Assembly: GCA_015847255.1 (NCBI GenBank)
Contig: JADLZK010011221.1
Location: 434,001 to 498,000, forward strand
Reading direction: 5' to 3'
DNA length: 64,000 nucleotides
Origin: Hyparrhenia diplandra
Lineage: Eukaryota > Streptophyta > Magnoliopsida > Poales > Poaceae
Shown here: positions 25,487-38,240 of the stretch, in pieces
Layout of the letters: each line of letters begins with the position of its first letter
Numbering within the stretch: position 1 is the first letter of the stretch
The notes under the pieces: generated by a model
Seen by the model: only the letters and a program-made list of their open reading frames with translations
What the model was told of the DNA's origin: nothing
Databases searched by the model: none
Position numbers and translations under genes: made by a program

Positions 25487-25757
25487 AACGGGGACTGGGG
25501 GGGGGCGATGTCCCCACCCGTATTTCATTAATTAAGAAGAAGATCTTCTCACCGGATCCCGAAAACCCGAACCCCAGCCCAGCGGCCGACATGGGAGCCC
25601 ACATACCCGTGAGAAGGGTCGGGCTTCACACCATGCTTTGGCACACGGGGACCGGCGAGGGGATTTTTTTGTGGGAAATCATGCGTCTGAGAGGACTCGA
25701 ACCCATGACCGGTGGCCTCCCAACCGGGAGTGCTCACCAACTGATGCTCAGTTCCCC
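25487..25757 (-). mobile_element. tRNA-derived SINE with 18-bp target-site duplication
   Basis: On the minus strand the element starts with a tRNA-like head: A-box-like GAGCATCAGTTGGTGAG, then B box GGGTTCGAGTCCT. It is flanked on both sides by the direct repeat TTTTTTAGGTGTCACCTA (25469-25486 and 25758-25775, + strand). Length is 271 bp. The head is not a functional tRNA: it has no acceptor stem and continues into an unrelated body with AATTAATGAAATACGGG. The 3' end lacks a long poly-A, as in Au-type plant SINEs. Confidence 0.85.
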
Positions 25758-25775
25758 TTTTTTAGGTGTCACCTA

Positions 25776-27179
25776 GTCATAGGCGTCTAGGTGAACATCA
25801 CACCGCCTACAAAACCATGCTTCTCAGAGTTCTGTGACTTCTTCATTTGTTCTAGATCGAGTTCTTTTTTTTTTTTTTTGAATAGATCGAGCTCTTTGAA
25901 ATGTTAGTAGCGGGGAGCGAGACAAGAGTACTTGATTAGATAGACGAAATTATATTCATTCCATCTCTACATGTGTCCTGTTCATTGAATATTCAAACAA
26001 GTGCTTTTGTTAAGCAACCACTAAATTAGCTGTTTGAGGCTATAGAGCCTTCTATGCCCTCAGTAGAACTCAATTGCTCAATAACATTGTTGATTATAAA
26101 ACACATCGGTGGCAGGAGCCTTGAAAGGTTATTCGGCGGTCGGCACGGCTGGCTCGTGTACTTTGGTCCATACTCCATAGATGGGGAGGTGAGCGTGACC
26201 TTAACGTCTCCAAAAGCAAGGCAAGGTTCGGCAATGACAGTCGGCCCTGCGCTAGCTGCCGCGAGTGTCCCTTGCCCGGTCACCACTGACTCACACACGG
26301 CGGGTACCTGCTCGTTAGCTGGACTCCAACACTAGTTTGTTTGGAGCTGAACCCCACGAAAGGACTTACTTTTGTCTGAAGAGCACCGTCCTCACCTGTA
26401 CATGAACTGGCCGGATGCCAACTCACTCGATCGATAAAAGAAAGAAAGCAGTGACCGAACTGGGAGCAGTGCATGGCTGGCACTGAGCACTGTCCATGCA
26501 TGGTTTGTGTCTCCTTTCTCCGTGAGCACGTACGGTATACGTCAAACGCGTATGACCGGGTACATACGTGGCGGCCTTGCCGAGCTAGTACTGACTTGTT
26601 CTTTCTTCTCCGTGCCAATCGGAAAAGACAAGAGGCAAGAGTAGCAAGGCCATGCCCTACATGGTAGAGGATGGACCGATGGAGTATATATATCGCTAGC
26701 TCTTTCTGTGGTCTTTGTGTGTGTGGGGCGCACGCGTACGTGTAGTCTACCTATGCAGACAACCCATCAGTATATATATATATATACTATATGATTCTGT
26801 ATCACGGATGGCACGGACGGCTTGACATGTAGTACGTGCTACTGTATTCGACAACTGTGCTGAGTGAGTGAGTATGAAGGTAGTACGTAGCTTGCACTGA
26901 AAGGATGTACTTACAACGACGTAGAGACAGTCTACGGAGAATTTAAACTCAGGGGAAAGAAAGCTACTGGGAATCTGGGATATCACTGCCATGATCTGCA
27001 GTCTGCCATGCCCTGGTCGTTGCTTTTGCACAGAAAACGTGCTCGGGACTGGGAATCTGGGATATCGCACTCGATCCACTCGGGAATGCGGTCCGATCCT
27101 CTGCTGCGATCAGAGCAGACTTTCATAGTGGAGGATCGGAGCCGGCCCTTTTCTCTGTGCATGTTTTACTACTCTCTAT
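25776..27179. other. No gene seen
   Basis: I found no supported gene. Overlapping ORFs at 26026-26733 on both strands lack known domains. A short (TA)n run lies near 26773-26786. Confidence 0.45.
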
Positions 27180-27467
27180 GGGTGTGTTTAGAAGCCAAAA
27201 TTTTGACTGAAAATTCTGTAGAGCGTCACATCGTATTAATCAGAAGATGTTTCGTTTGTTAGTGGTAAATATTATCCTATTATGGCGTAACTAGGCTCAA
27301 AAGAATCGTCTCGCAATGTACATCTAAACTGTGCAATTAGTTTTTTTATTTACCTAAATTTTATAGTGGCCGGCAAGGGTTTTTGGGTACATTGAATGTT
27401 TCGATGTGATAGGATGTGATGGGAATGCAGGAAATTTTGAAGAAAATTTGGGCTTCTAAACACACCC
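27180..27467. mobile_element. MITE with about 25-bp terminal inverted repeats
   Basis: The left end GGGTGTGTTTAGAAGCC is matched by the reverse complement of the right end at 27451-27467, and the match continues to about 25 bp with one mismatch. Length is 288 bp. I could not see a convincing target duplication, so the superfamily is left open (the terminus resembles Tourist or hAT MITEs of grasses). The interior shares TGTGCAATTAGTTTT with the Tourist-like MITE at 50745. Confidence 0.8.
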
Positions 27468-28506
27468 GTTAAACGCTCCGTTTCCATTTCCATTTCAGAC
27501 ATTTTACTAGTATGTCTCGCACAGTCCAAGTGTTGCCGCTCGATCTCATGTGTGTGTGACGACTGCTAGATGTGAGGAGTGACCGAATTCGATCGGCCGG
27601 AGAGCGAGCGAGCGAGGTGTATGCTGTCGTGTGATTGCCGCTCTCCTCATGATCATGTGTGACGACCACTACTGTTGTCCTGTGATTGTCTCCTCTTGTC
27701 GATCCACCGTCTCGCTCCACGCTCGGCACGTCACATGGGACGTTTTTTTTCCTTTCCTCCCTTGTTGCTTCCTTTGCTAGGCAACGACGACGTGCAATCT
27801 AACAATGCGAGTAGTTCACACTAGTTGTCAAGGGAAGAACGCGAGCTGTCGTGCAATGGACTTAGGCCCTCTGCAGCGTGTGCTTTGAGCGGTGCTTGTA
27901 GAGGAAAGAGAGACTTTGGGAAGTCACTCCCACCCACTGCAGCTAGTGATGCCAAATTGCAGTGGTGCTTGAAAAATAGAGAGCGGTGCAATTACATTCA
28001 CCGGTGCCTAAACTATAGAATATAATTTCGTTGGTACTTGTTTGAGCCATGCAGAGTACTTACTAGCTGGGATAAGCTACGAGTTCTTTGCATTTCTTTT
28101 ATGTCTTATATGGGTCTCACCAGTGATGTCAAGTTACTCTACACACTGCAACAACTCAAGAGTCCCTCCCCATTTTAACCGTGGCTCCGGTTTTTTTTAC
28201 TAGCGTTACTACACACTGTGGAAGGCCTTATGATGATGGGGCGAGATCACGCGCACACTTCTCCTGCGCACCGCACCGCACTCGTGCCGATAATCTAGCT
28301 CACTTGATGCACCGTGTAGTCGTCTTGCGTGCAAACTATCATATCTATACACACTGTCATAACTAACGATAGATTGATAGATAGATGCTCCGTGACTGAC
28401 TGAAACGCCAGTGCCTTTTCGTCAATCATCGGGATTCCTGCGATCGACCAACAACTTTAAAAAGTAGCTAGGTTATGTGGAGAGAGGATCGGTGGCCTCC
28501 CATGCA
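27468..28506. other. No gene seen
   Basis: No supported coding region or element end between the MITE and the Helitron. The segment is moderately GC-rich, with short ORFs of no recognisable family. Confidence 0.45.
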
Positions 28507-31500
28507 TCTTACTATTACTAATTGGAGGCTCCAACGAAGGCTCCACGTTAATTTTCACCGGATGCGCTAGAAAAAAAAGATAAATTCTTAAAATTCCCAC
28601 AATAATCAGAAAGATCTGTCCATCAATTGATATGCCTAATCAACGGTGACCATTGGATATGCTAAGTTTTTTACCACATAATTACCCACCAATGCCATTA
28701 TTATTATTTATAAAACTTAAAATATGACCACAAAATAAATTATTGCGTGGCTATGTATACTAAACACGTCTAGGGCTCTTTCACGTCCTTGCCGCCGCCG
28801 CCGGTGACTCCAGAAAAGCATCGACCCTGTCAATCTCAAATTCACCGGCAACAACTCAGGTGAAGAACTGCAACTAGCAGACTATCCTGTCCCTAGGCGG
28901 CACCAACATGTACAGGTACGTGTTCTTTAATTACTTGGCCCTTCTTGCCGCCGGGTAACTAAATTTCAACGGTGACAATTTTGCAAAACTAATTCCATGG
29001 TTCATCCTGCATTCTCGGTGCTACTCCAACACGAGTACATGCTCTTCCATGCATGGTTCTTCCTGCCACCAGGCTATCCAAACAGAGGTAACCCTACAAT
29101 CTAACTTTCATCAACAACTCCGGTTAACCTATTCCATGGTTCATCCGGTTGCCGGGCTACTACCTCCACAAAAAGGTAACGTCAATGTGAATTGAGATTC
29201 AACGTTCTTATTTTATTGTGTTTCTTTTCTTATTCTTAAATTTACATAACTCATATGTTAAATTGGTTTCATTTAGTCCATGCAATCCAACATGCCATAA
29301 ATTAAGGATAAAAAAACATGGAAAATTAACCGGAAAGTGCTAGATCGAAATGAACTAGGAAAACAGAAAGTACTAAATAGAAAAGTCAAGGTAATTTGGA
29401 TTTGGTAATTGCAGCATCGTTCCCTGGAATATTTATATCGGTTTGCACAATTACTTGATTTTATAGGGAAAAAGATAGTTGAGAATTCCCTCAAAAAAGA
29501 TAGTTAAGAGAATAATAGGTAAAATATCCAAACAAACAAATCATCTACTTCTTACATGCCTAATCAATCGAGCCTATTTCCTTAGGAGCAACCATGTTCT
29601 ACATGACTCCAACGGAGCCTCTATGTTAATCCTCACCGGATGCGTAGAAAAAAAATAAATCCTTAAAATTCTCTTAAAATTCCCACAATAATCAGAAGTA
29701 GTTGTCCTTTGATTTGGTAGACAGTTATCATCACCAATAATAGCCATTAGATCTATCGTAATTTATTTAAAAAATTACCCACCACTGCCATTATGAAAAT
29801 AACCTAAACTAACCCCTAGATTTTTATATTAATTACCTAACTTTGCCATTATAAATCATAAATTTTTGTCTTAATTAATGGAAACTCACAACGTAACAGT
29901 TCAATTGAAAATAAAAAAATTCTAATTATATCTCTCATCCCATCTCTCTCGTGGTATTAGCAAAGCTCAGCCGCCGCTCAAATATAGTCGCTGACCATGA
30001 ACGAAAAAAAAAGTGCCTAACCTTACTACCTCACCCGCGTGCGCGCTTAGGTATGTGGCGGAGCTTCCCTCCCCTGTCACATTGTACCGCTGAGTTTTTT
30101 GGCATCCCTGGCCTATGATCATTCTATATCTACAACCTAGGTTTGTTTGTTTGGAAGTACCAAGTAGTCGTTGTCATTTTGTTGCCTGATCTCGATCTCC
30201 TATTAATTTGATCTCAGGCGCACAGGTTTCATAAATCATCAGGAGCAACATGCAGATTGGTAGAATATCATGTGTGCGTATATGGTTTCATGGATGAGCT
30301 AGCTGGTACTGGATAGGTATGCCCACAACAGTTGAAAACCGGCGGTGTCCTTTTGCCGCATAACACTGGAGTATGTGCAATGCGCCGATGCAGGAGGAGC
30401 AAGGTTGGTTTGCCGGTTGCCGTGTCCATCCTCACTCTTCAGCACACGATTGAGACTCAAAGAGAAGACCGGTAAGTTGTGCAAGCAACTACATATCTCT
30501 ATAATCTAATATATTGCCATTAGTATATTATATATAAACAAATTAGTAACATGCGTAGAAGATATATGCTGCTGCATGATGGAGCTCATGCACCACTGGC
30601 CCTAGAACATTAATGAGAATTTCGGCATCCCATCCACGGCACGATCACACGACATGCATCCAGGTCAGAGTTGGTTGTCTCGATGCAAAGGACTCGACAA
30701 CAAACTAACCTCTAGCTATAATGTGACGGTGCTGACAGTTGCAAACACAAATTCGTCACTGGTTACATTTTTAACATATGCGCTCATGCTGATGATCCAA
30801 GGAAATCCCCACATGGGCATTACATTTATAAATGGATTAACATCAAATTTAAATAGCTTGAGATTTTAATCAAGTATTTACACTATAACAAAGCAGTATA
30901 TTAATTAATTTTGCCATTATAATATGCACATGGTCGAGTAGATCTTCTAAAGCTAATTTCTATGAATCTGTATCAGCTGGATATGTCTGAATATGTCTTC
31001 ATGCATCAATCTTTAAATTGTCTCTTATAACATATAAATAAGTAAAAAAGCACTATGGAACTTGCGTTGTTGTTTATTGCTTAGTGTGTCACAGGCATGG
31101 TATTTGTGTCAAATAAAGCATTACTTAATAATGAGAAGGTGCTATACATAATATGATTATACCAATTAATATGGATCTCAATAGAAAGTTAAAAACTCAT
31201 GTTTATTAATAGGAATTGGAGGAGGGAACCTCATGTTGAGTTAAAGAAGAAGTCCTGTAAAAAGAGTACATTAAAAGGAAGAGCAAGAACGTTAATGCCA
31301 ACATATAAATTCCTATATATTATCAGCATAAAGAAATATTACTTTAAAAATATTTTTTCTAATGACTTAACAACCAACAAGAACATATTATTTGAATAAC
31401 CATATGCAATTTAATGATCCATGTATCCATAGTATAAACATATTGACAAAATATTTTATTAGTACAAAAAAAGTTGAAAAGTTATAATTTACAAAATATA

Positions 31501-32151
31501 TTATATAACCATCTTCTCTGCTTACTGATTATAAAAATGATCTTTGATGCAATGATAAAGACAACCTCAAAAACTGAACCTACAACGATGTTGCCAAGAT
31601 CAACAAGGTAATCTATTCTTCTGTAGTTAGTTTTCTGTGAAATACCACATATATTGATCATATAAATCAAAAGCTATATTAGAGCACATCATGCCAACCC
31701 ACGAAGCCTTATAAATCAAATGACTGATATGAAAAACAAACATATGTTATCATCATTTTTTAAGGGTGAAACAAACACACAAATAGTTTCAATGATGATG
31801 ATGTAAGAGAGATATGTAAGGCGGATATGGATTAATCTAATTGGTTAAAATATATATTTATTAGATGGGAAAAGTTCTATTACTTAAAAATCCCATAATT
31901 AAATATTTCAACTAAATGCATATTGGAGATACACAGTATAAAAGAAAAAACTATGGATGAAAAAAAACTTCAAATCAATATTTGATAGATTATCACAATT
32001 TAATATAAGCTATAGAATACCTATTATAGCTATTGTTTTAGAAAATTAGCAAAGGGGAAAAGATATTTAATATAAGTAGTTCTTATTAATGTTAAAAAAA
32101 ATAGTGTATCAACAGATTCTAACCGTGCGAGAGCACGGGTTGGTGAGCTAG
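28507..32151 (+). mobile_element. Full-length non-autonomous Helitron, 3.6 kb
   Basis: Both termini fit the Helitron rules. The 5' TCTTACTATTACTAATTGG begins right after host A (28506). The 3' hairpin CCGTGCGAGAGCACGG (32123-32138) is followed by GTTGGTGAG, then CTAG (32148-32151) and host T (32152). Ends and subterminal sequence match the copy at 3662-8097, so they are one family; the last 300 bp also align. The 5' subterminal motif recurs inside near 29600. No Rep-helicase ORF is present. A GC-richer stretch at 28780-29180 could be captured host sequence. It lies in the gap between the two convergent genes. Confidence 0.88.
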
Positions 32152-32224
32152 TTCGATCAAATTTTAAACATTTCAACAAACAACACATGGACGATATTAG
32201 GGGCCTCGGCCCTCCAGTTTCCTC

Positions 32225-32262
32225 AAAAAAAAAAAAACACACACACACACACACACACACAT
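32225..32262. repeat. A-run plus (CA)n microsatellite
   Basis: Twelve A residues run into about 12 CA units. The surrounding 32152-32710 is the 3' flank of the CYP707A gene and shows no further gene. Confidence 0.9.
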
Positions 32263-32710
32263 GGACGATATATTGTAGTATTCTTTTCGGAAGGAGCATT
32301 TATATTATATATATAAAACTGGACCGGTGTGGTACACTGCTGTCTATCCCAATGATTGACCAGCTATTATACTTATTTGCATATATAGCCGATCAAGCAG
32401 GGGACCCAAGTAACACATGCCGCCAGGGCCGGCGAACATTAGTCCACCGGCAAGGTAGTACCCGACACACGACAAGGAAACTAAGGAAACGCTTACAGAA
32501 AAGGTAGTATATAGCTGCAGCCACATGACTGGACGATGTCTGATACTACTTGGGGCCACCGGCCGGGGGCCTATCTATCTATAATAACCTGGGTGTTGTT
32601 GCTGCATTTCTTGTGTTGCATTATTGGTCTGATGAGGAGAAGGTAGCTAGCGCCGGCCGGCCACGAGATCTGATCAGATCCTCAAACATGCCTGCAGCCA
32701 GCACGCATGC

Positions 32711-35700
32711 TCAGTCGTCGTCGTCGGTGGCCCTGAGGAGTCGAGCCTGGAGGCCGTGCTTGGGCACCGGGAACGGGCTGTAGGTCACGTCGTCGCTCCA
32801 CTCCTCCACCTCCAACCTGTAGGTGGTGACGAGGTGGTGGATGAGGACGAGCATCTCGAGCTTGGCCAGGTCGTTGCCGGGGCACGCGTGCACGCCGCTC
32901 CCGAACGGCAGGAACGTGCCCGGACGCGGCGGCGTCGCCTGCGATCCATCCAATTCACGCGTCAGTACAATACATACAAACATACATACATACAAAACGA
33001 CTAAATTCACCTAGCTAGGCCGGATAGATAGATAGATAGATATAGATCCTGGTCCTCTAATGCTACTACTAATTAAGCCTTGGCTGATAGCTGTTTCATC
33101 ATTCTCTAGTAGTATATATATATGTATGTACGACTAGTCTGCCAACAATTAAAAACAACCCAAGTGCACATGTTGCATACTTGCATGCGTGCTGCTGTGG
33201 TATACTTGTTGTGGCGACTAATGCTTGTCGTGTGGCCTGTGACTTGTACATGTGCGGTACAAAAGCCAGTTCATTCGAGCTAGATGGAGACTCGTGTCAC
33301 TGATTGTGATGAGCTAGGTAGCGCTGTCTCTTCGATCTCCCAACTGCAGGCCGGCCTGCCAGGCCAGGGTACGTGATTGGTCCCTTGCATGTGTTACCGT
33401 TTAACGAGTCTTCCTACCATAGTACCATACAGCAAGAGTCAACAATGACTGTGTGTGCCGCCGGGTTAAATTGATGTTGTACCTAAAAAAATGGGCAATT
33501 GCTGCTGTCCTTGACTTGAGTTGCCTGGTCGTTGCAGCAGCAAACGACACCTGGTACATGGCTGACCTGGCTTGTGTGGCCTCGATCACTGCAGCACTAG
33601 ACAACTATAATATACTCGATCTGCAAGCGCTCTGTTGATTACGACTTGTGTTGGTGTTATTAATTATTATGCAAATAAATCTTTTGCAGCTCCCTCAGTG
33701 ATGCTGATCGATGCTGACTTCTTGCCAATGCCAATGTCATTCATTCTTACATTACCTTGAATCGAGAAGGGTCAAACTTGTGTGGATCCTTGAAGTATTC
33801 CGGGCTGTAGTGCAGGTTCCTGAAGAGAGGCATCACCTTCCACCCTTTTGGGATCAGGAACCCTGCAAACCAAACAAGGAACAATCAGTGTCCGGAGCTA
33901 GCTTTACAGATTAAACTCCGCAACTAATGCTCATAATAATGTCTCTTCCAATCGAGTAACCAAACGACTGCACGTGTCCACCGTACGTCGCCGGCCGGCC
34001 GGCCTTCTTCCCCCTGTCTCCTCATTGATTCCTGCAGTAATGCTGTCTACAGGAATGGAGTGGATCGGAGCAGCGGCGGCCGCCGCCGGTGCCGGTGCCG
34101 TCCGGGAAGGGCATCCAGCGGTAACGAGAGGGCGTGGACGCGCTGACGTTTTTTGAGGTGAAAAATGGACCGTCCCCGCGTGGGCCGACGCCCGAAATCA
34201 ACGCCTAGCTCTCGGATGCAGCCGTGTTCATACAAATAGCCGACTAGCTGAACCGGGCACAAAAATGTCTCCTTCTTGGTGGGAGTTTTCAGCTCATGAC
34301 CTAATTAATAATGCCTCCGATCCTTTTAATGTTCTGAGGCTTATATGCCGCAAGACTAAAATGATTTCTGAGGCTTATATGCAAAGCGATGGATCGATGG
34401 ATTCTGAGGCTTATATGCAAGAGTCACCTAACTGGATGATGCTAGGCACTCCGTATATGAAAAAGTTTGTCAGGAATGTCGTTCCTTCAATCCTTGTGGA
34501 TTTTTGTTCATTATCCATCCGTTTTTATTATTCAATAAAACTCCTCCTTTCCAAATTTTGTACTCCCTCCATATTAAAAGGAAGTCGTTTAGGATATCGA
34601 CACGGTCTCCAAAGTGCAACTTTGACTTCTCTTTTCTATCAAAATATTTATTAAAAAATTATATATGTATACTTTTATGAAAGTATTTTTCAAGACAAAT
34701 CTATTGATATGATTTTCACATTTTAAAACTCAACGACTTAAAAGTTATTAATCATTTATGTTCTCAATGTTTGACCGAAACTTTTTCCAAAACGACTTCC
34801 TTTTTCAATATGGAGGGAGTAAGTTGTTCTGGTTTTTGTTGTTATACATATCCCTTCCACTTTATATCTGGACATACCACACTACTGATTTTATATCTAG
34901 ACATAATAATTATATCTAGACACGTAGCAAAATCTATGTTTGGCAAATTGGAACGACTTACAATTTGGATTGGAGGGAGTAGAATATATATAAGCAATAA
35001 TTTTTTACCATTTTTGTACTTGTTAGAGATAGGACTACGCTATCAAAATTCTTGCTTCATAGTGGCATGCACAAAGAACTTTTCCACCTTTGGCATGTTG
35101 ATTGTTTAGTCTTGTACAACCATGTTTGTCTTTGCATGCATGACTTATTTCATGGTACGACGTATATATAAAGCGAAGAGCGTGAGTTTTGTCAGGTTCT
35201 CAACTTTTCCCTAAAAGCACCATGTCATCGTCCTTGCACTGGGTCTGGGTGTGTACTACCTTATGCAACATAATATGGGTATCTAAAAGGCTCAATCTCA
35301 CTAAAGTAACTTTGTAAGCACACTATACACAGTACTACTGCAGCACTCAAGGCAAGCCAAGGAAACGTACCTTGATAGTGCACGTCCTCAACGGCCTCTC
35401 TGAACGTGAAGGAGATGATGCTCGCCATCCTCAAGCTCTCCAAGATAAGCTGCAGACAATGCAAGTTTCACAAGTTATAGAAAGAAATAAAAAAAGCAAG
35501 AAGCTAGGCTCTAATAACCTTAGCTGAAACGAAACAATAGCAAGGTTCCAAATGCAAGACAAGGCCTTTGTCCGTGACAGAGATGTGTGCGTGGTGGCTG
35601 CATAAGTTTACACGTCACGGCCGGGTACGTACCAGGTGTGTTATGGGCATGTTCCTTGTCTGCGCCCACGTCAGCGGCAGCCTCCCGCCATCGTTCTCCT

Positions 35701-37316
35701 CGTAGACTGCCATCTGCTCCCCCTGCAAATCGACACGGGGGCCGATCGAGGCCACGACAATGGTGACGTCGACACGACCATGGTTAGAACCCAACACCAA
35801 CACCGAATCACACCGATCATATCGAGCTAATGTTGGTACTACTGCTACCTACTACTATGTGTCACTCTCGATCATATATATGTAGGTAGAGTAGATGCTA
35901 CAAAAAAATTGCTGTGGAAGCTTGATCTCACCTTGACGGCTTCGAGAAGCTTGGGGTTGTCGTCGAGGAACTTGAGGATCCAGGTGAGCACGCTCGCCGT
36001 GGTGTCCTGCGCCGCGAACAGCACGCCGAGGACGTTGTCGGCCACCTGGTCGTCCGAGAGCGCCGCCCCGCTGCCGTCGCGGTAGCTCATGAGGGTGTTG
36101 AGGAGGTCGTCGTCGCACTGCAGGTCGTCGCTCCTCCGCGCACGCCGCTCCGCCAGGATGCTGCTCAGGATCGCGGCCAGCCGCCGCCTCGCCTGCGTAC
36201 GTGAGCACCATTGATGATCTGTCGTGTCCTTGTTTCGAGAAGAGAGGATCGGGGAGGAAGATAGAAGAGCGAGAAATCCGTCGTGGTTCGGTTGTATATA
36301 CTACCTTGATGGCCTTGCTGTAGCTAGTGAAGGGGACGGGGATGGGGAAGCTGTTGTATCCTTTCTCCACGATCAAGTAGTGCTCCCTCAGCTCCTCCTT
36401 CACGTGGTCGGCCAGCCGGCGGCCGAAGATGGTGACGACGCCGACGTCGAAGGTGAGCTGCAAAATAAATCAAGGACAGGCCGGAAAAGGCCAAGGGAGA
36501 GGGAGACCACCGTCAGGACAGGAACCACCGCAGGCATAGGGGCACAGTAGGCGCACCACGCGTCCACGCGCCCACGCAACCGTACAGTGCAAGAGAATGA
36601 AAGGCCGGCAACACACGCATTGAGCAGTTTCCGGCCGGCACATCTTTTTTCTTTGGTGGGCTGGCTTGGCTGGCACTGCACTTACCTTCTTCATGGTTTG
36701 GAAGGTGCTGGTGAGGTGGCCTTCCCACCCGCGGAGCGTGGACGCGACGGCGGCCTCGACGTCGGGCACGAGGGCGCGGAGCGCGTCGGGGCCGACCCAG
36801 CCCTGGACCAGGCGGCGCAGGCGGAGGTGGTAGTCGCCCTGGTGGAAGAAGAGCGCCTGCGGCCCGATCATGCGCTCCTTGCTCGGCGGGTACGTCGGCT
36901 TGAAGAGGTGCGCCTGCGACACCAGCACCATCCGCGCCGCCTCCGGGCTTGCCAGGATCACGCACGGGCAACCCAGCAAGTACGTCTTGAACACCTCGCC
37001 GTACCTGCAGATCGAGATCGTCGGTAAGCATTTGCATGTAACAGAATAATATGGCAGCAATGGCCGGCCGGCAATCGGATTATTACCTCTTCAGCCTGGA
37101 GGCAAAGAAGACCTTTGGATTCTGGGAGTAGAGCTGGAGAGTCTCGCCGATGAACGGCAGGCCCAGGGAACCAGGAGGCAGCTTTTGGTCATGCTGGGTG
37201 GTGCCACCTCCGGTGTTTCCGGCAGCCATCGCCGTTCTCCGTCTCCTAGCCGCGACCAACGACACCGACAGAGTCAGTGCAATGGAGATGAAAGCTACGG
37301 CAAGGATGAAAGCCAT
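32711..37316 (-). CDS. ABA8OX2: Abscisic acid 8'-hydroxylase, cytochrome P450 CYP707A, 8 exons, intact
   Basis: Exons on the minus strand: 37087-37316, 36686-37004, 36305-36457, 35932-36192, 35633-35722, 35371-35449, 33756-33862, 32711-32938. Together they give 1,467 nt, 488 aa plus stop, with every junction GT-AG and in frame. Family role: ER-bound monooxygenase that hydroxylates ABA at C-8', which rearranges to phaseic acid; this is the main ABA breakdown route in dormancy, drought recovery and seed maturation. Seen: N-terminal membrane anchor (about 2-23), proline-rich LPPGSLGLPFIGETLQLYS, I-helix AAQDTT (294-299), K-helix ESLR (355-358), FDPSRF, and heme loop PFGSGVHACPG (424-434, Cys432). 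The CYP707A blocks LFKPTYPPSKERMIGP and ILESLRMASIISFTFREA are present. The 2 suffix rests on similarity to OsABA8ox2 and its neighbourhood, recalled from memory; the family call is firm. Confidence 0.95.
34563..34819. mobile_element. Stowaway MITE in CYP707A intron 6
   Basis: A 257-bp element with ends CTCCCTCCATATT and AATATGGAGGGAG, flanked by TA on both sides (34561-34562 and 34820-34821), the Tc1/mariner target. It lies in the 1.5 kb intron between exons 6 and 7 and leaves the splice sites untouched. Confidence 0.9.
34822..34980. mobile_element. Partial Stowaway MITE next to the first
   Basis: A second Stowaway-type end, ATTTGGATTGGAGGGAG followed by TA, closes at about 34980. Internal TATATCTAGACA motifs recur three times. 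Its left end is missing, probably interrupted by or lost beside the intact Stowaway at 34563. Confidence 0.7.
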
Positions 37317-37512
37317 CTGCAGCTTCTAAGAAGAGTGATCCTCTCAAGATCACAAGGCAGCAGCAGGCGAGTGCCTTCGCTGTACTTCCCTTTCGTATCC
37401 GAGTGTGATTTGCGCCAGTGGCGCTGTGGTGTTAGGCGAGAGGGACACGAGGGGAGCGATCTTGAGAGGATCTTCTTCCAAATGGTGGTGGTAGGGGGAG
37501 CCACATGTGTGG

Positions 37513-37523
37513 TATTTATATAG
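37513..37523 (-). promoter_or_regulatory. TATA box of the CYP707A gene
   Basis: On the minus strand this reads CTATATAAATA, an excellent plant TATA box, about 197 bp upstream of the ATG at 37316. That would place transcription start near 37485 and leave a 5' UTR of roughly 165-170 nt with no intron visible. The next repeat (SINE cluster) begins about 200 bp further upstream, so the proximal promoter is short. Confidence 0.7.
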
Positions 37524-37696
37524 GTCGGGCAGAGGGCTGACATTGAAATAATAGCACTTATGTGGTCCTGATCACAATTTCTAAAATATTAGGGGTCTAT
37601 AAAGTAAAATAGGACAAAACTAAAAGGAGATAAAGCAGCATGAGTCACTAGAGAAACTCTAACATAGCCCTACTCTATGTATAAGGGGAGGGAAAA

Positions 37697-38240
37697 AGTT
37701 GTACTCTAGCCATGTTTGTCCATTTCTCGACTCTTTTTTTTGCACCGTATAATGTAGACGCCCCCCACACGCACACTCATCCTTATCAACAAATGTATAC
37801 AAACCCTACCCCTATGAGCACCTTTTAAAGAACTCGACCCAACAAATATCAATATTGTCACCACATGCATCTCCCTGTCGATGACGACGTTCGCCTATCA
37901 CTCAATGCATGGTGTCGATAAATACTAAAAAGTTATACTCTAGCCATGTTTGTCCAATTCTCCACTCCTTTTCTTTTGCATAGTATAATGTAGACACCCC
38001 CACACGCACACTCACCACACGTATACAAACCCTACCCCTATATATGAGCACCTTCGAAGGACTGGGCCAAGAAATATCGAGGTTTATGAAGTCACCACAA
38101 GCGTCTCGTTGTCAATGAGAACGTCGCCTATCACTGAATGCATAGAGTTGACTAGAATAAATCTAGAAAAGTATGAGCACCTCTGCTAAATCAAGGACTT
38201 GAACCCAGGTGGGAAAGTTATAACACAAGGAACCTAACCA
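37697..38240 (-). mobile_element. SINE on the minus strand, with its 3' part tandemly duplicated
   Basis: One copy covers about 37965-38240: on the minus strand it begins AGTTGGTTAGG, has the B box GGGTTCAAGTCCT, and ends with GGTGCTCATATATAGGGG and GTGAGTGTGCGTGTG motifs. A roughly 234-bp unit (37697-37930 and 37931-38165) then repeats the 3' half together with flanking CTAGCCATGTTTGTCC, so a tandem duplication followed the insertion. The body matches the SINEs at 38362 and 54245. The cluster starts about 180 bp upstream of the CYP707A TATA box. Confidence 0.75.

Noticed and set aside
27172..27475. Assigning the 27180 MITE to PIF/Harbinger by a TTA target
   Set aside because: Flanking bases do not give matching TTA or TAA copies, nor an 8-bp repeat, so the superfamily was left open.
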